Shown here piece by piece: positions 25,017 through 34,001 of a DNA stretch of 64,000 nt. The stretch is taken from the NCBI RefSeq assembly GCF_003097135.1, contig NZ_QEQL01000006.1:124001-188000 (forward strand), given 5' to 3'. Below the pieces are notes generated by a model. It worked only from the letters and a program-made list of their open reading frames with translations. It did not search any database and was not told where the DNA came from. The position numbers were made by a program, and so were the translations under genes. Positions within the stretch are counted from its first letter, which is position 1; the number at the start of each line of letters is the position of its first letter. The stretch comes from Pseudomonas sp. URIL14HWK12:I12. Lineage in GTDB: Bacteria; Pseudomonadota; Gammaproteobacteria; Pseudomonadales; Pseudomonadaceae.

Positions 25017-25492
25017 GGGCACGTGGTTCCATTGTTGAGGATCATGCGGCCGTTGGAACACACCACGATATTGCGGGTGATGGTGCCGTTGGTGTAGGTA
25101 AATACCAAAGCGTTCGATGGCGAAATCATTGACCCCAGGTTATTGAACTCGACCAAAGTCTCTGCGCCCGAGGCGGTCATCGTCGAGTTCGAAGCCATGG
25201 CTGGAACGACGCGCAGAGGCGGGTTCGCATTGGAGGCAAGGAACACATTCAGTATCCCGGCCCACGTTCCGGTGCTGTTGTTATCGGGTGCCACCCTGAC
25301 ATTCACCCCCCGATTGATCGCCTCGAGCCGCGCGTAGTTGAGCGCTCGATAGAAATCACTGGTTTCAGTGTCGGCACGCCCACGCGCCATCATCGTGATG
25401 AAGGACGGCACGGCAATGGCTGCCACGATCGCCAGCACTGCGACGGTGACGATCAATTCCACCAGCGTAAAACCCTTTAAACGTTGATGCAT
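25013..25492 (-). CDS. fimU: GspH/FimT-type minor pilin (FimU-like), first gene of the minor pilin operon
   Basis: The 159-residue prepilin has leader MHQRLKG, cleavage before Phe8, Glu12 and a hydrophobic helix. The head has the GspH-like pattern around RALNYARLEAINRG and TGTWAGI, and ends with a cysteine pair (VVCSNG, GTTCP). The ATG at 25492 has GGAG eight bases upstream; a GTG two codons earlier is possible. By position, before pilV-pilW-pilX-pilY1-pilE, it corresponds to FimU of P. aeruginosa; the symbol is inferred from that. Confidence 0.82.
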   Translation of the reverse strand: MHQRLKGFTLVELIVTVAVLAIVAAIAVPSFITMMARGRADTETSDFYRALNYARLEAINRGVNVRVAPDNNSTGTWAGILNVFLASNANPPLRVVPAMASNSTMTASGAETLVEFNNLGSMISPSNALVFTYTNGTITRNIVVCSNGRMILNNGTTCP

Positions 25493-25630
25493 TGCCACTT
25501 CTCCTCGACGCGCCGACTATACCCTCGCCCCGGCAACGACCTGCTGCGGCACAGGATATACGGTTATTTTTGAAGGACCAGCGCACGGAAGCGCTGCTTT
25601 TGGAAAATTCGTTTCAGGGAGGAAACCGCC

Positions 25631-26149
25631 ATGGAAGGCCCACGCCAGAGTGGCTGGACGCTGGTCGAGCTGTTGGGAACCTGTGCCGTTGTAATAATAC
25701 TGGCGGTGCTGAGCCTTCATACCCTACCGCTGCTGGTCGAGCATCAGCAGCGCATCACGCTAGCAGAAGATCTCGCGCAGTCTCTCAAGAGCGCCCGGCT
25801 CGAAGCGATACTGCGCAGCCAACGGGTCGTGCTCAAGCCACTTGAAGGGGGATGGAGTGCCGGTTGGCAGGTGCTCATGCCAGGCGAACAGCAAAGCCCG
25901 CCGCTAAGAGAAGCGCTCGGCATTCCCAGCGTGCGGGTGGTACCTACCCGCAACGTTCAAGAACAGGTGGCCTTCGACTACCTAGGCCGCCCGGCGCTGG
26001 AGAACAACGGCGCGCTGGCCGCCTCATTCCACTTCTGCGATGCCCGCAACCCCGAGCGCCACCGCCGTGTGATCATCGCCCGCACCGGCCGTGTACGCAT
26101 CAGTACCGCGCCGCCAGCCACCGTGCTGTGCCAGGGGCCGCTCAGCTGA
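25631..26149 (+). CDS. GspH/FimT-family pseudopilin with atypical Trp after the cleavage site
   Basis: The 172-residue protein starts MEGPRQSGWTLVELL, so a leader of eight residues ends in Gly and is followed by Trp9 where Phe or Met is usual; the +5 Glu13 is kept. A hydrophobic helix and the FimT-like LKSARLEAILRSQRVV follow, with two cysteines in the head and tail (FHFCDA, VLCQG). It is divergent from the minor pilin operon and tail-overlaps ispH by eight bases. A strong AGGGAGG site lies upstream of the ATG. It may be the FimT counterpart, but could also serve another secretion system. Confidence 0.8.
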   Translation: MEGPRQSGWTLVELLGTCAVVIILAVLSLHTLPLLVEHQQRITLAEDLAQSLKSARLEAILRSQRVVLKPLEGGWSAGWQVLMPGEQQSPPLREALGIPSVRVVPTRNVQEQVAFDYLGRPALENNGALAASFHFCDARNPERHRRVIIARTGRVRISTAPPATVLCQGPLS

Positions 26150-27089
26150 CCTGCTTGACCCGCAGTTCCTTGGGCATCGAGAAGGTGATGTTCTCCGGCC
26201 GCCCCGCCAGCTCGTCTGCGCCGACGGCGCCCCACGCGTGCAGTTGCTCGATCACACCGCGCACCAGCACCTCGGGGGCCGAAGCACCCGCCGTGATGCC
26301 AATACGCTCGACGCCTTCGAACCACTCGCGCTTGAGGTCTTCGGCGCCGTCGATCAGGTACGCCGGGGTGCTCATGCGTTCGGCCAGCTCACGCAGGCGG
26401 TTTGAGTTGGAGCTGTTGGGGCTGCCTACGACCAGCACCACATCGCACTCGTCGGCCAGTTGCTTGACCGCGTCCTGGCGGTTCTGAGTGGCGTAGCAGA
26501 TGTCGTCCTTGCGCGGGCCGCCGATATGGGGGAAGCGAGCACGCAGGGCATCGATCACCCGGCTGGTGTCGTCCATCGACAGCGTGGTCTGGGTCACGAA
26601 GGCGAGGTTTTCGGGGTTGCGCACCTGCAGGCGGGCGACGTCTTGTTCGTCCTCGACCAAATAGATGGCGCCACCACTGGCGGTGTCGTACTGGCCCATG
26701 GTGCCCTCCACCTCCGGGTGCCCTTCGTGGCCGATGAGGATCGTTTCGCGGCCGTCGCGGCTGTAGCGGGCCACTTCGATGTGCACCTTGGTCACCAGCG
26801 GGCAGGTTGCATCGAAGACTTTCAGGCCGCGCCCTGCCGCCTCCTGGCGAACGGCCTGGGACACGCCATGGGCGCTGAAGATGACGATCACGTCGTCAGG
26901 CACCTGGTCGAGCTCTTCGACGAAGATCGCCCCGCGCGAGCGCAGGTCTTCGACTACGAACTTGTTGTGCACCACTTCATGGCGCACATAGATGGGCGGG
27001 CCGAACACCTCCAGGGCGCGGTTGACGATCTCGATGGCGCGATCGACACCGGCACAGAAGCCGCGGGGGTTGGCGAGTTTGATCTGCAT
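26142..27089 (-). CDS. ispH: 4-hydroxy-3-methylbut-2-enyl diphosphate reductase
   Basis: The 315-residue iron-sulfur enzyme makes IPP and DMAPP in the last step of the methylerythritol phosphate pathway. The three cluster-binding cysteines are present: GFCAG (Cys12), ATCPLV (Cys96) and DICYATQNRQ (Cys198), as are the NSSNSNRL and ASAPEVLV substrate motifs. The start MQIKLANPRGFC at 27089 is the family start. It ends the ribF-ileS-lspA-fkpB-ispH string, 33 bases after fkpB. Confidence 0.95.
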   Translation of the reverse strand: MQIKLANPRGFCAGVDRAIEIVNRALEVFGPPIYVRHEVVHNKFVVEDLRSRGAIFVEELDQVPDDVIVIFSAHGVSQAVRQEAAGRGLKVFDATCPLVTKVHIEVARYSRDGRETILIGHEGHPEVEGTMGQYDTASGGAIYLVEDEQDVARLQVRNPENLAFVTQTTLSMDDTSRVIDALRARFPHIGGPRKDDICYATQNRQDAVKQLADECDVVLVVGSPNSSNSNRLRELAERMSTPAYLIDGAEDLKREWFEGVERIGITAGASAPEVLVRGVIEQLHAWGAVGADELAGRPENITFSMPKELRVKQVS

Positions 27090-27122
27090 AAAGGCTCCCG
27101 GCACAAGGCCAGCGGCCAGGGC

Positions 27123-27560
27123 TCAGAGCGCCCTGACCTCGATGATGTCGACTTCGAAAGTCAGTGTCTTGCCGGCCAGCGGATGGTTGAAGTCTACGGT
27201 CACCTGGGCGGCGTCGAAGGCTTTGACAATGCCAGGCAGCTCGGTGTTGGCCGCGTCGTTGAAGATCACCAGCAAACCGTCCGAAAGCTCCATGCCCTCG
27301 AACTGCGAACGTGGCATCACCTGAACGTTCTGCGGGTTGGGCTGGCCGAAGGCGTTCTCCGGCGCAATGGTGAGCGAGCGCTTGTCACCGGCCTTGAAGC
27401 CGAACAGCGCGGCCTCGAAACCCGGCAGCAGGTTGCCATCGCCCACCTTGAACACCGCCGGCGCCTTGTCGAAGGTGCTGTCGACGGTATTGCCGTCTTC
27501 AAGGTGAAGGGCGAAGTGCAGGGTCACTTCGGTGTTCTGGCCGATGCGTACGTCAGTCAT
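27123..27560 (-). CDS. fkpB: FKBP-type peptidyl-prolyl isomerase FkpB (SlpA-like)
   Basis: The 145-residue cytoplasmic protein has an FKBP fold interrupted by an IF domain. Visible motifs are VTLHFALHLEDG, LLPGFEAALFG and the late VDFNHPLAGKTLTFEV that marks the SlyD/FkpB group. The His-rich metal tail of SlyD is absent, favouring FkpB. Its ATG overlaps the lspA stop by eight bases, in the usual lspA-fkpB-ispH order. Confidence 0.92.
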   Translation of the reverse strand: MTDVRIGQNTEVTLHFALHLEDGNTVDSTFDKAPAVFKVGDGNLLPGFEAALFGFKAGDKRSLTIAPENAFGQPNPQNVQVMPRSQFEGMELSDGLLVIFNDAANTELPGIVKAFDAAQVTVDFNHPLAGKTLTFEVDIIEVRAL

Positions 27561-28068
27561 GGGCCTTGTCTCCGGCGGGCTTCTTGGATTTGAGCATGTC
27601 CAGCGCGAGCATGATCGCGCCCACGGTGATAGCGCTGTCGGCCACATTGAAGGCCGGGAAGCGCCAGGTGTCTTTCCAGTGCACCAGGATGAAGTCGATG
27701 ACGTGGCCCAGCACCATGCGGTCATACAGGTTCCCCAGCGCACCACCAAGCACCAGCGCCAGCGCGATGGCCAGCCATGTGTCGCCCTTGCCCAGGCGTT
27801 TGAGCCATACCACCAGGATCACGCTGACCACCACGGCGATCAGCGCGAACAGCCAGCGCTGCCAGCCGGAATGGTCGGCCAGGAAGCTGAACGCCGCGCC
27901 GGTGTTGTAGGCCAGCGTCCAGCTGAACAGGTCAGGGATCACCACGATCTGTTCGTACAGGCCCAGGTGGCCTTCGAACCAGGCCTTGCTGAACTGGTCG
28001 ATCACCACCACCAGGACGCTCAGCCACAGCCAGGCCAGGCGCCCGAAACGTGCCTTCAGGTCAGGCAT
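27553..28068 (-). CDS. lspA: lipoprotein signal peptidase II
   Basis: The 171-residue inner membrane aspartyl protease cleaves the signal peptide of lipid-modified prolipoproteins such as BamD. Four hydrophobic helices are evident and the catalytic aspartates lie in GHVIDFI (Asp125) and NVADSAI (Asp144); AYNTGAAFSF is the conserved second-box motif. It overlaps ileS at the start and fkpB at the end, by eight bases each. Confidence 0.95.
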   Translation of the reverse strand: MPDLKARFGRLAWLWLSVLVVVIDQFSKAWFEGHLGLYEQIVVIPDLFSWTLAYNTGAAFSFLADHSGWQRWLFALIAVVVSVILVVWLKRLGKGDTWLAIALALVLGGALGNLYDRMVLGHVIDFILVHWKDTWRFPAFNVADSAITVGAIMLALDMLKSKKPAGDKAHD

Positions 28069-30892
28069 AGTGGCGCACCTCGCCGGAGCCTGCGATGTTG
28101 TCGGCGCAGCGGCCGCAGATTTCCGGATGCTCGGGGTTCACGCCTACGTCGTCGCGGAAGTGCCAGCAGCGGCCGCACTTGGTGCCCGCGCTCTTGACTA
28201 CCTTGAGCTTCAGGCCTGGCACGTCGGTGGCCACAGCGTCGGCCGGGGCCTGGGCGAACGGTGCCAGGCTCGCCTTGGAGGTGATCAGCACGAAGCGCAG
28301 TTCGTCGCCCAGCTTGGCCAGGTCGCCGCCCAGGGCCTGGTCGGTGAACAGCGTCACCTGCGCCTGAAGGTTGCCGCCAATGGCCTTGGCCGACCGCTGG
28401 TTTTCCAGCTCCTTGTTCACCGCGCCCTTGACCGCCATCACGCTGGCCCAGTAGGCACGACCCATCTCGGTGCCCTCTGGCAGCTCGGCCAGGCCTTCGT
28501 ACCAGGTGTTGAGCATCACCGATTCGTTACGCTCGCCCGGCAGGTACTGCCACACTTCGTCGGCGGTGAACGCCAGGATCGGCGCGATCCAGCGCACCAG
28601 GGCCTCGGCGATGTGATAGAGCGCAGTCTGGCAGGAGCGCCGCGCCACGCTGTTCTCGGCGGTGGTGTATTGGCGGTCCTTGATGATATCGAGGTAGAAC
28701 CCGCCCAGCTCCTGCACGCAGAAGTTGTGCACCTTGGAGTAGACATTCCAGAAACGGTAGTCACGGTAGCTCTCTTCGAGCTCCCGCTGCAGCAGCAGGG
28801 CGCGGTCTACCGCCCAGCGATCCAGGGCGATCATCTGCTCGGCTGGCAGCAGGTGCTGGGCAGGGTCGAAGCCCTTGAGGTTGGATAGCAGGAAGCGCGC
28901 GGTGTTACGGATGCGCCGGTAGGCATCGGCACTGCGCTGCAGGATCTGCTCGGACACCGCCATTTCGCCGGAGTAGTCGGTCGAGGCGATCCACAGGCGC
29001 AGGATATCGGCTCCCAGCGTATCGTTGACCTTCTGCGGGGCGATCACATTGCCCAGCGACTTGGACATCTTGCGGCCGTTCTCGTCCACGGTGAAACCGT
29101 GCGTCAGCAGCTCGCGATACGGCGCGTGGCCGTCGATGGCGCAACCGGTGAGCAACGAGGAGTGGAACCAGCCGCGGTGCTGGTCGGAGCCTTCAAGGTA
29201 CAGGTCGGCACGCGGGCCTTCGCTGTGGCCCAGCGGGTGTGAGCCGCGCAGTACGTGCCAGTGGGTGGTGCCGGAGTCGAACCACACGTCCAGGGTGTCG
29301 CTGATCTTCTCGTAGTCGGCGGCTTCGTCGCCCAGCAGCTCGGCGGCGTCGAGCTTGAACCAGGCTTCGATGCCTTCCTGCTCGACGCGCAGGGCCACCT
29401 GTTCCATCAGCTCGACGGTGCGCGGGTGCAGCTCGCCGGTCTGTTTGTGCAGGAAGAACGGGATTGGGACGCCCCAGTTGCGCTGGCGCGAGATGCACCA
29501 GTCAGGCCGGCCGGCGATCATGTCGCGCAGGCGCGCCTTGCCCCAGTCGGGAACGAATTCGGTCTGCTCGATCGCTGCCAGGGAGCGCTCGCGCAGCGTT
29601 GCGCCCTCGACCGGCTCGCGGTCCATGCCCACGAACCACTGGGCAGTGGCCCGGTAGATCAGCGGGGTCTTGTGGCGCCAGCAGTGCATGTAGCTGTGCT
29701 GGATGTTTTCGGTGTGCATCAACGCATCGACTTCACGGAGCTTGTCGACGATGGCCGCGCCGGCTTTCCAGATGAACTGGCCGCCGAAGAACTCAAGGCT
29801 GTCGACATACACCCCGTTGCTCTGCACCGGGGTGAGGATGTCGTCGTTGCTCATGCCGTAGCGCTTGCAGCTGAGGAAGTCTTCCTCGCCGTAGGCGGGG
29901 GCCGAGTGCACCACGCCGGTGCCCGCGCCCAGCTCAACGTAGTCGGCCAGGTACATCGGCGACAGGCGGTCGTAGAAAGGGTGGCGGAAGTTCAGCAGCT
30001 CCAGCTTGGCGCCCACCGTAGTGGCCACGACCTGGCCTTCACGGCCATAGCGCTTGAGGCAGCTTTCAACCAGCTCTTCGGCCAGCACCAGCAGGCGGTC
30101 GCCCACATCCACCAAGGCATAGGTGAACTCGGGGTTCACGTTCAGCGCCTGGTTGGCAGGGATGGTCCAGGGGGTGGTGGTCCAGATCACGACACTGGCA
30201 GGCTTGGCCAGGCTCGGGAGGCCAAAGGCCTGGGCCAGTGCAGCAGGGTCGGCCGCAGGGAACGCCACGTCGAGGGTAACGGACTTTTTGTCGGCGTACT
30301 CGACCTCGGCTTCGGCCAGCGCCGAGCCGCACTCGAAGCACCAGTTCACCGGTTTCAGGCCCTTGAACACGAAGCCTGCACGAACCATCTCGCCGAGCGC
30401 ACGGATTTCACCGGCTTCGTTGGCGAAGTTCATGGTTTTGTAGGGGTTTGCCCAGTCGCCCAGTACCCCGAGCCGGATGAAACCGGCTTTTTGCTCTTCG
30501 ATCTGCTCGCTGGCGTAGGCGCGGCACAGCTCGCGGGTCTTGTCGGCGGGCAGGCCCTTGCCGTGGGTCACTTCGACCTTGTGCTCGATCGGCAGGCCGT
30601 GGCAGTCCCAGCCGGGTACATAAGGCGCATCGAAGCCCGACAGGGTCTTGGAGCGCACGATCATGTCCTTGAGGATCTTGTTGACCGCATGGCCCAGGTG
30701 AATGCTGCCGTTGGCGTAGGGCGGGCCGTCGTGCAGAACGAAGGTGGGCCGGCCTTTGCCAATCTCGCGCAGCTTCTGGTACAGGCCAATGCTGTCCCAG
30801 CGTGCCAGGGTCTGCGGCTCGCGCTGGGGCAGGCCGGCTTTCATCGGGAAGTCGGTGTCCGGAAGATTAAGCGTGGCTTTGTAGTCGGTCAT
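28061..30892 (-). CDS. ileS: isoleucyl-tRNA synthetase
   Basis: The 943-residue class I synthetase charges tRNA-Ile. The HIGH motif appears as HLGH (65-68) and KMSKS near residue 608; a CP1 editing domain lies between, and the C-terminal zinc finger has CGRCWHF and CGRCADN pairs. This is the bacterial ileS1 type sensitive to mupirocin, judged by the zinc finger and overall layout. The start MTDYKATLNLPD at 30892 overlaps the ribF stop as ATGA. Confidence 0.97.
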   Translation of the reverse strand: MTDYKATLNLPDTDFPMKAGLPQREPQTLARWDSIGLYQKLREIGKGRPTFVLHDGPPYANGSIHLGHAVNKILKDMIVRSKTLSGFDAPYVPGWDCHGLPIEHKVEVTHGKGLPADKTRELCRAYASEQIEEQKAGFIRLGVLGDWANPYKTMNFANEAGEIRALGEMVRAGFVFKGLKPVNWCFECGSALAEAEVEYADKKSVTLDVAFPAADPAALAQAFGLPSLAKPASVVIWTTTPWTIPANQALNVNPEFTYALVDVGDRLLVLAEELVESCLKRYGREGQVVATTVGAKLELLNFRHPFYDRLSPMYLADYVELGAGTGVVHSAPAYGEEDFLSCKRYGMSNDDILTPVQSNGVYVDSLEFFGGQFIWKAGAAIVDKLREVDALMHTENIQHSYMHCWRHKTPLIYRATAQWFVGMDREPVEGATLRERSLAAIEQTEFVPDWGKARLRDMIAGRPDWCISRQRNWGVPIPFFLHKQTGELHPRTVELMEQVALRVEQEGIEAWFKLDAAELLGDEAADYEKISDTLDVWFDSGTTHWHVLRGSHPLGHSEGPRADLYLEGSDQHRGWFHSSLLTGCAIDGHAPYRELLTHGFTVDENGRKMSKSLGNVIAPQKVNDTLGADILRLWIASTDYSGEMAVSEQILQRSADAYRRIRNTARFLLSNLKGFDPAQHLLPAEQMIALDRWAVDRALLLQRELEESYRDYRFWNVYSKVHNFCVQELGGFYLDIIKDRQYTTAENSVARRSCQTALYHIAEALVRWIAPILAFTADEVWQYLPGERNESVMLNTWYEGLAELPEGTEMGRAYWASVMAVKGAVNKELENQRSAKAIGGNLQAQVTLFTDQALGGDLAKLGDELRFVLITSKASLAPFAQAPADAVATDVPGLKLKVVKSAGTKCGRCWHFRDDVGVNPEHPEICGRCADNIAGSGEVRHYA

Positions 30893-31854
30893 TTCAGGCT
30901 CTTCGTGGTGGCGGGTTGCCCCTGCCAATGGGCTTGCCAGTAGGCTCTTGCGGCGGCGACGTCGGCACCGATCGCGGCCTTGAGCGCCTCCAGGGAGGCG
31001 AAACGCTGCTCGTCGCGCAGCTTGTGGTGAAACACCACGGTAATACGGCGGCCGTAGAGGTCGCCGGTGTAGTCCAGCAGATGAATCTCAAGGTGCGGGC
31101 GGCCATCGCCGGCAACGGTCGGGCGCACACCAATGTTGGCAACACCTGCCCGGGCTTGGCCATCGATCTCGGCGCTGACCAGGTACACCCCGGCCAGGGC
31201 CGCGCGACGGCGCTTGAGTTGCACATTGGCAGTGGGCCAGCCCAGCTGGCGGGCGAGCTTCTGGCCATGCAGCACGCGGCCGGTAATGCTGAAGGGCCGC
31301 CCCAGCAGGCGTTCGGCCGAGGCGAAGTCGCCTTGAGCCAGTGCAGCCCTTATCTGGGTAGAGCTCACGCGCGTGCCGGCAGACTCTACGGTATGCGCAG
31401 CTTCCACGGTAAAACCCAGGCGAGCGCCGGCTTCGACCAGGAAGGCGAAGTCGCCGAGGCGATCGCACCCGAAGCGAAAGTCGTCGCCAACCTCCAGATG
31501 CCTGACGCCCAGGCCCTGTACCAGGACGGTATCGACGAACGCTTCGGCACTGAGTTGGCGAAAACGTTGGTTGAACGCCAGGCACACGACCTGATCCACA
31601 CCCTCGGCCTGTAGCAGCTCGACCTTGTCTCGCAGACGCGCCAGCCGTGGCGGGGCCTGGTCGGGGGTGAAGTACTCACGTGGCTGCGGCTCGAAAAGGA
31701 TCACGCAGGTAGGCAGGCCCAGCTCGGCGCCGCGCTCGCGCAAACGCGCCAGGATGGCCTGGTGGCCGCGGTGAACGCCGTCGAAATTGCCAATGGTGGC
31801 GACGCAGCCCCGGTGCCGGGGGCGCAGGTTGTGAAGGCCTCGAACCAGCTGCAT
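30889..31854 (-). CDS. ribF: bifunctional riboflavin kinase / FAD synthetase
   Basis: The 321-residue enzyme makes FMN and then FAD from riboflavin. The N-terminal adenylyltransferase domain has GNFDGVHRGH (22-31), and the C-terminal kinase domain has GWPTANV and GVYLVSAEI. The start at 31854 (MQLVRGLHN) is the usual Pseudomonas N-terminus; an in-frame ATG at 31872 is an alternative. It overlaps ileS by four bases. Confidence 0.93.
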   Translation of the reverse strand: MQLVRGLHNLRPRHRGCVATIGNFDGVHRGHQAILARLRERGAELGLPTCVILFEPQPREYFTPDQAPPRLARLRDKVELLQAEGVDQVVCLAFNQRFRQLSAEAFVDTVLVQGLGVRHLEVGDDFRFGCDRLGDFAFLVEAGARLGFTVEAAHTVESAGTRVSSTQIRAALAQGDFASAERLLGRPFSITGRVLHGQKLARQLGWPTANVQLKRRRAALAGVYLVSAEIDGQARAGVANIGVRPTVAGDGRPHLEIHLLDYTGDLYGRRITVVFHHKLRDEQRFASLEALKAAIGADVAAARAYWQAHWQGQPATTKSLK

Positions 31855-31950
31855 AACGCGCTTCTTGCTCATAAAGTGGGCGATTATAACCACAGCCGGG
31901 CACAAGCGACAGGCAAGAGACGCCTGCCCGGCGCCGGCCAGATGAAACCG

Positions 31951-33489
31951 TCAGTGCAGGCCGCGCCGAGAGAAATGGCGCAAACGGAAGCCCAGCAACG
32001 CCAGCACGCCGAAATACACCACCACGCCGGCGCCAATCAGCAGGCCCAGACGGGTGAAGCGCTCGTACATCACCCCGTCGCTCCAGGCCGGCATCACCTG
32101 CATCAGCCCCCACAACACCGCCGCCATGGCCAGCACCGCCAGCGCCAGCCGGGCGAGGAACCAGGGCCAGCCGGCCTGGGGCTGGAACAACGCCTGCCGG
32201 CGCAGTTGCCAAAACAGCATTGCCGCATTGAGCGTGGCGCCGCCGCTGATCGCCAATGCCAACCCGGCATGCTTGAGTGAGCCGATAAAGGCCAGGTTGA
32301 GCAACTGGGTGACGACCAGCGTGAACATCGCGATCTTCACGGGAGTGCGAATATTTTGCTGGGCATAAAAGCCAGGTGCCAGCACCTTGATCATGATGAT
32401 GCCGAGCAGCCCTACGGAATAGGCAACCAGCGCCTGCTGAGTCATGGCTGCATCATGGGCATCGAACTTGCCGTACTGAAACAGCGAAACGGTGAGTGGC
32501 TCTGCCAGCAGCGCCAGCGCCACCGAACACGGCAGCACCAGCAGAAAGCACAACCGCAGACCCCAGTCGAGGATGCGGGAATACTCGTGGCGATCCTTGT
32601 TGGCATAGGTCTTGGCCAAGGTAGGCAGCAGGATCGTCCCCAGCGCCACGCCCAGCACCCCGGAAGGCAGCTCCATCAGCCGGTCGGCGTAATACATCCA
32701 TGACACCGAGCCTGCCACCAGGAACGAAGCGAAGATGGTGTTGATGATCAGCGAGACCTGGCTCACAGACACCCCCAGAATCGCCGGCAGCATCTTGCTC
32801 ATCACCCGCCGCGCACCGCTGTGGCGCCAGTCGATGCGCGGCAGCACCAGCATGCCGATCTTTTTCAGGTGCGGCAGTTGGTAGAGGATCTGCAGCAACC
32901 CACCGGCCAGCACCCCCCAGGCCAGCACCATCACGGGCGGGTCGAAATAAGGCGTGAGAAACAGCGCGAAGACGATCTGGCTGACGTTGAGCAGCGTGGG
33001 CGTGAATGCCGGTACCGAGAAACGGTTCCAGGTGTTGAGCACCGCCCCCGCCAGGGACGAGAGCGAGATCAGCAATATATAGGGGAAGGTCACCCGCAAC
33101 AGGGCACTGGTAAGCTCGAATTTCTCCGGCGTATCGGCAAACCCAGGGGCGGTCAGCCAGATCACCCAGGGTGCGGCGATTACGCCCAGCACGGTGACCA
33201 CGGCCAGGGCCAGAGTGAGCAGGCCCGCCACATAGGCCACGAAGGTGCGGGCGGCCTCCTCGCCTTGCTGGTTCTTGTATTCGGCCAAGATCGGCACAAA
33301 AGCCTGGGAGAACGCACCCTCGGCGAAGATGCGGCGCAACAGGTTGGGCAGCTTGAAGGCGATGAAGAAGGCATCGGTAGCCATGCCGGCACCGAAGATA
33401 CGCGCGATCAGCGTATCGCGTACAAAACCCAGCACCCGCGAGATCATGGTGATGGAGCTGACCGCAGCGAGGGACTTGAGCAGATTCAT
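31951..33489 (-). CDS. murJ: lipid II flippase MurJ
   Basis: The 512-residue inner membrane protein moves lipid II across the membrane for peptidoglycan synthesis. About fourteen hydrophobic segments are seen, starting LLKSLAAVSSITMISRVLGF with the family RD motif (VRDTLIARIFGAG). The ATG at 33489 gives the normal family length; upstream frame sequence is not family-like. It is followed, 96 bases later, by ribF on the same strand, and is divergent from rpsT. Confidence 0.95.
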   Translation of the reverse strand: MNLLKSLAAVSSITMISRVLGFVRDTLIARIFGAGMATDAFFIAFKLPNLLRRIFAEGAFSQAFVPILAEYKNQQGEEAARTFVAYVAGLLTLALAVVTVLGVIAAPWVIWLTAPGFADTPEKFELTSALLRVTFPYILLISLSSLAGAVLNTWNRFSVPAFTPTLLNVSQIVFALFLTPYFDPPVMVLAWGVLAGGLLQILYQLPHLKKIGMLVLPRIDWRHSGARRVMSKMLPAILGVSVSQVSLIINTIFASFLVAGSVSWMYYADRLMELPSGVLGVALGTILLPTLAKTYANKDRHEYSRILDWGLRLCFLLVLPCSVALALLAEPLTVSLFQYGKFDAHDAAMTQQALVAYSVGLLGIIMIKVLAPGFYAQQNIRTPVKIAMFTLVVTQLLNLAFIGSLKHAGLALAISGGATLNAAMLFWQLRRQALFQPQAGWPWFLARLALAVLAMAAVLWGLMQVMPAWSDGVMYERFTRLGLLIGAGVVVYFGVLALLGFRLRHFSRRGLH

Positions 33490-33596
33490 GGATAGCCGGC
33501 GCGCAGGGACGAAAGGCGCAGAGTGTACCCGCCCCTGCCGCGAAAAAAAGCCTGATCGCACGTGAACGACCATTCAGCGGAACTGCCGCATCACCC

Positions 33597-33625
33597 TTGA
33601 CATCCGAGCCGAGCATCGGCATGAT
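33597..33625 (+). promoter_or_regulatory. putative sigma-70 promoter of rpsT
   Basis: A perfect -35 TTGACA (33597-33602) and a -10 like CATGAT (33620-33625) are separated by 17 bases, about 50 bases before the rpsT start codon. Confidence 0.6.
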
Positions 33626-33676
33626 TCGCGGCCTTATTTGTCTGCTTAACCCCAAGTCTTTCCAAGGAGCTCGACG

Positions 33677-33946
33677 GTGGCCAACTCACCTTCTGCCAAA
33701 AAACGCGCAAAACAGGCTGAGAAGCGTCGCAGCCACAACGCCAGCCTGCGGTCCATGGTTCGTACCTACATCAAGAATGTAGTCAAGGCCATTGCTACCA
33801 AAGACGCCGACAAAGCCCAGACCGCCTACACCCTGGCTGTGCCTGTCATCGACCGTATGGCCGATAAAGGCATCATCCACAAGAACAAGGCTGCTCGCCA
33901 CAAGAGCCGCCTGAACGCACACGTCAAGGCTCTGAAAGCTGCCTGA
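33677..33946 (+). CDS. rpsT: 30S ribosomal protein S20
   Basis: The 89-residue basic protein (MANSPSAKKRAKQAEKRRSH...) binds 16S rRNA in the 30S body. It starts with GTG at 33677, with AAGGAGC seven bases upstream; weak starts are common in autoregulated rpsT genes. A strong terminator follows 15 bases after the stop, so it is a single-gene unit divergent from murJ. Confidence 0.97.
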   Translation: MANSPSAKKRAKQAEKRRSHNASLRSMVRTYIKNVVKAIATKDADKAQTAYTLAVPVIDRMADKGIIHKNKAARHKSRLNAHVKALKAA

Positions 33947-33961
33947 TCTGCGTTCCGTTCG

Positions 33962-33988
33962 AAAAAACCGGCCTTGAGCCGGTTTTTT
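33962..33988 (+). terminator. Rho-independent terminator of rpsT
   Basis: CCGGC and GCCGG form the stem with a five-base loop, flanked by six A and six T. It can act in both directions and also serves the convergent creA transcript. Confidence 0.92.
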
Positions 33989-34001
33989 CATGCCTGCAAT
34001 T

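Noticed and set aside
25493..25630. Search for a sigma-54 promoter (TGGCAC-N5-TTGC) between the two divergent pseudopilin genes
   Set aside because: No match to both elements at correct spacing; PilR control of these genes is therefore not supported here.
29255..30943. 562-codon plus-strand frame opposite ileS
   Set aside because: Antisense shadow; no start context and no family similarity.
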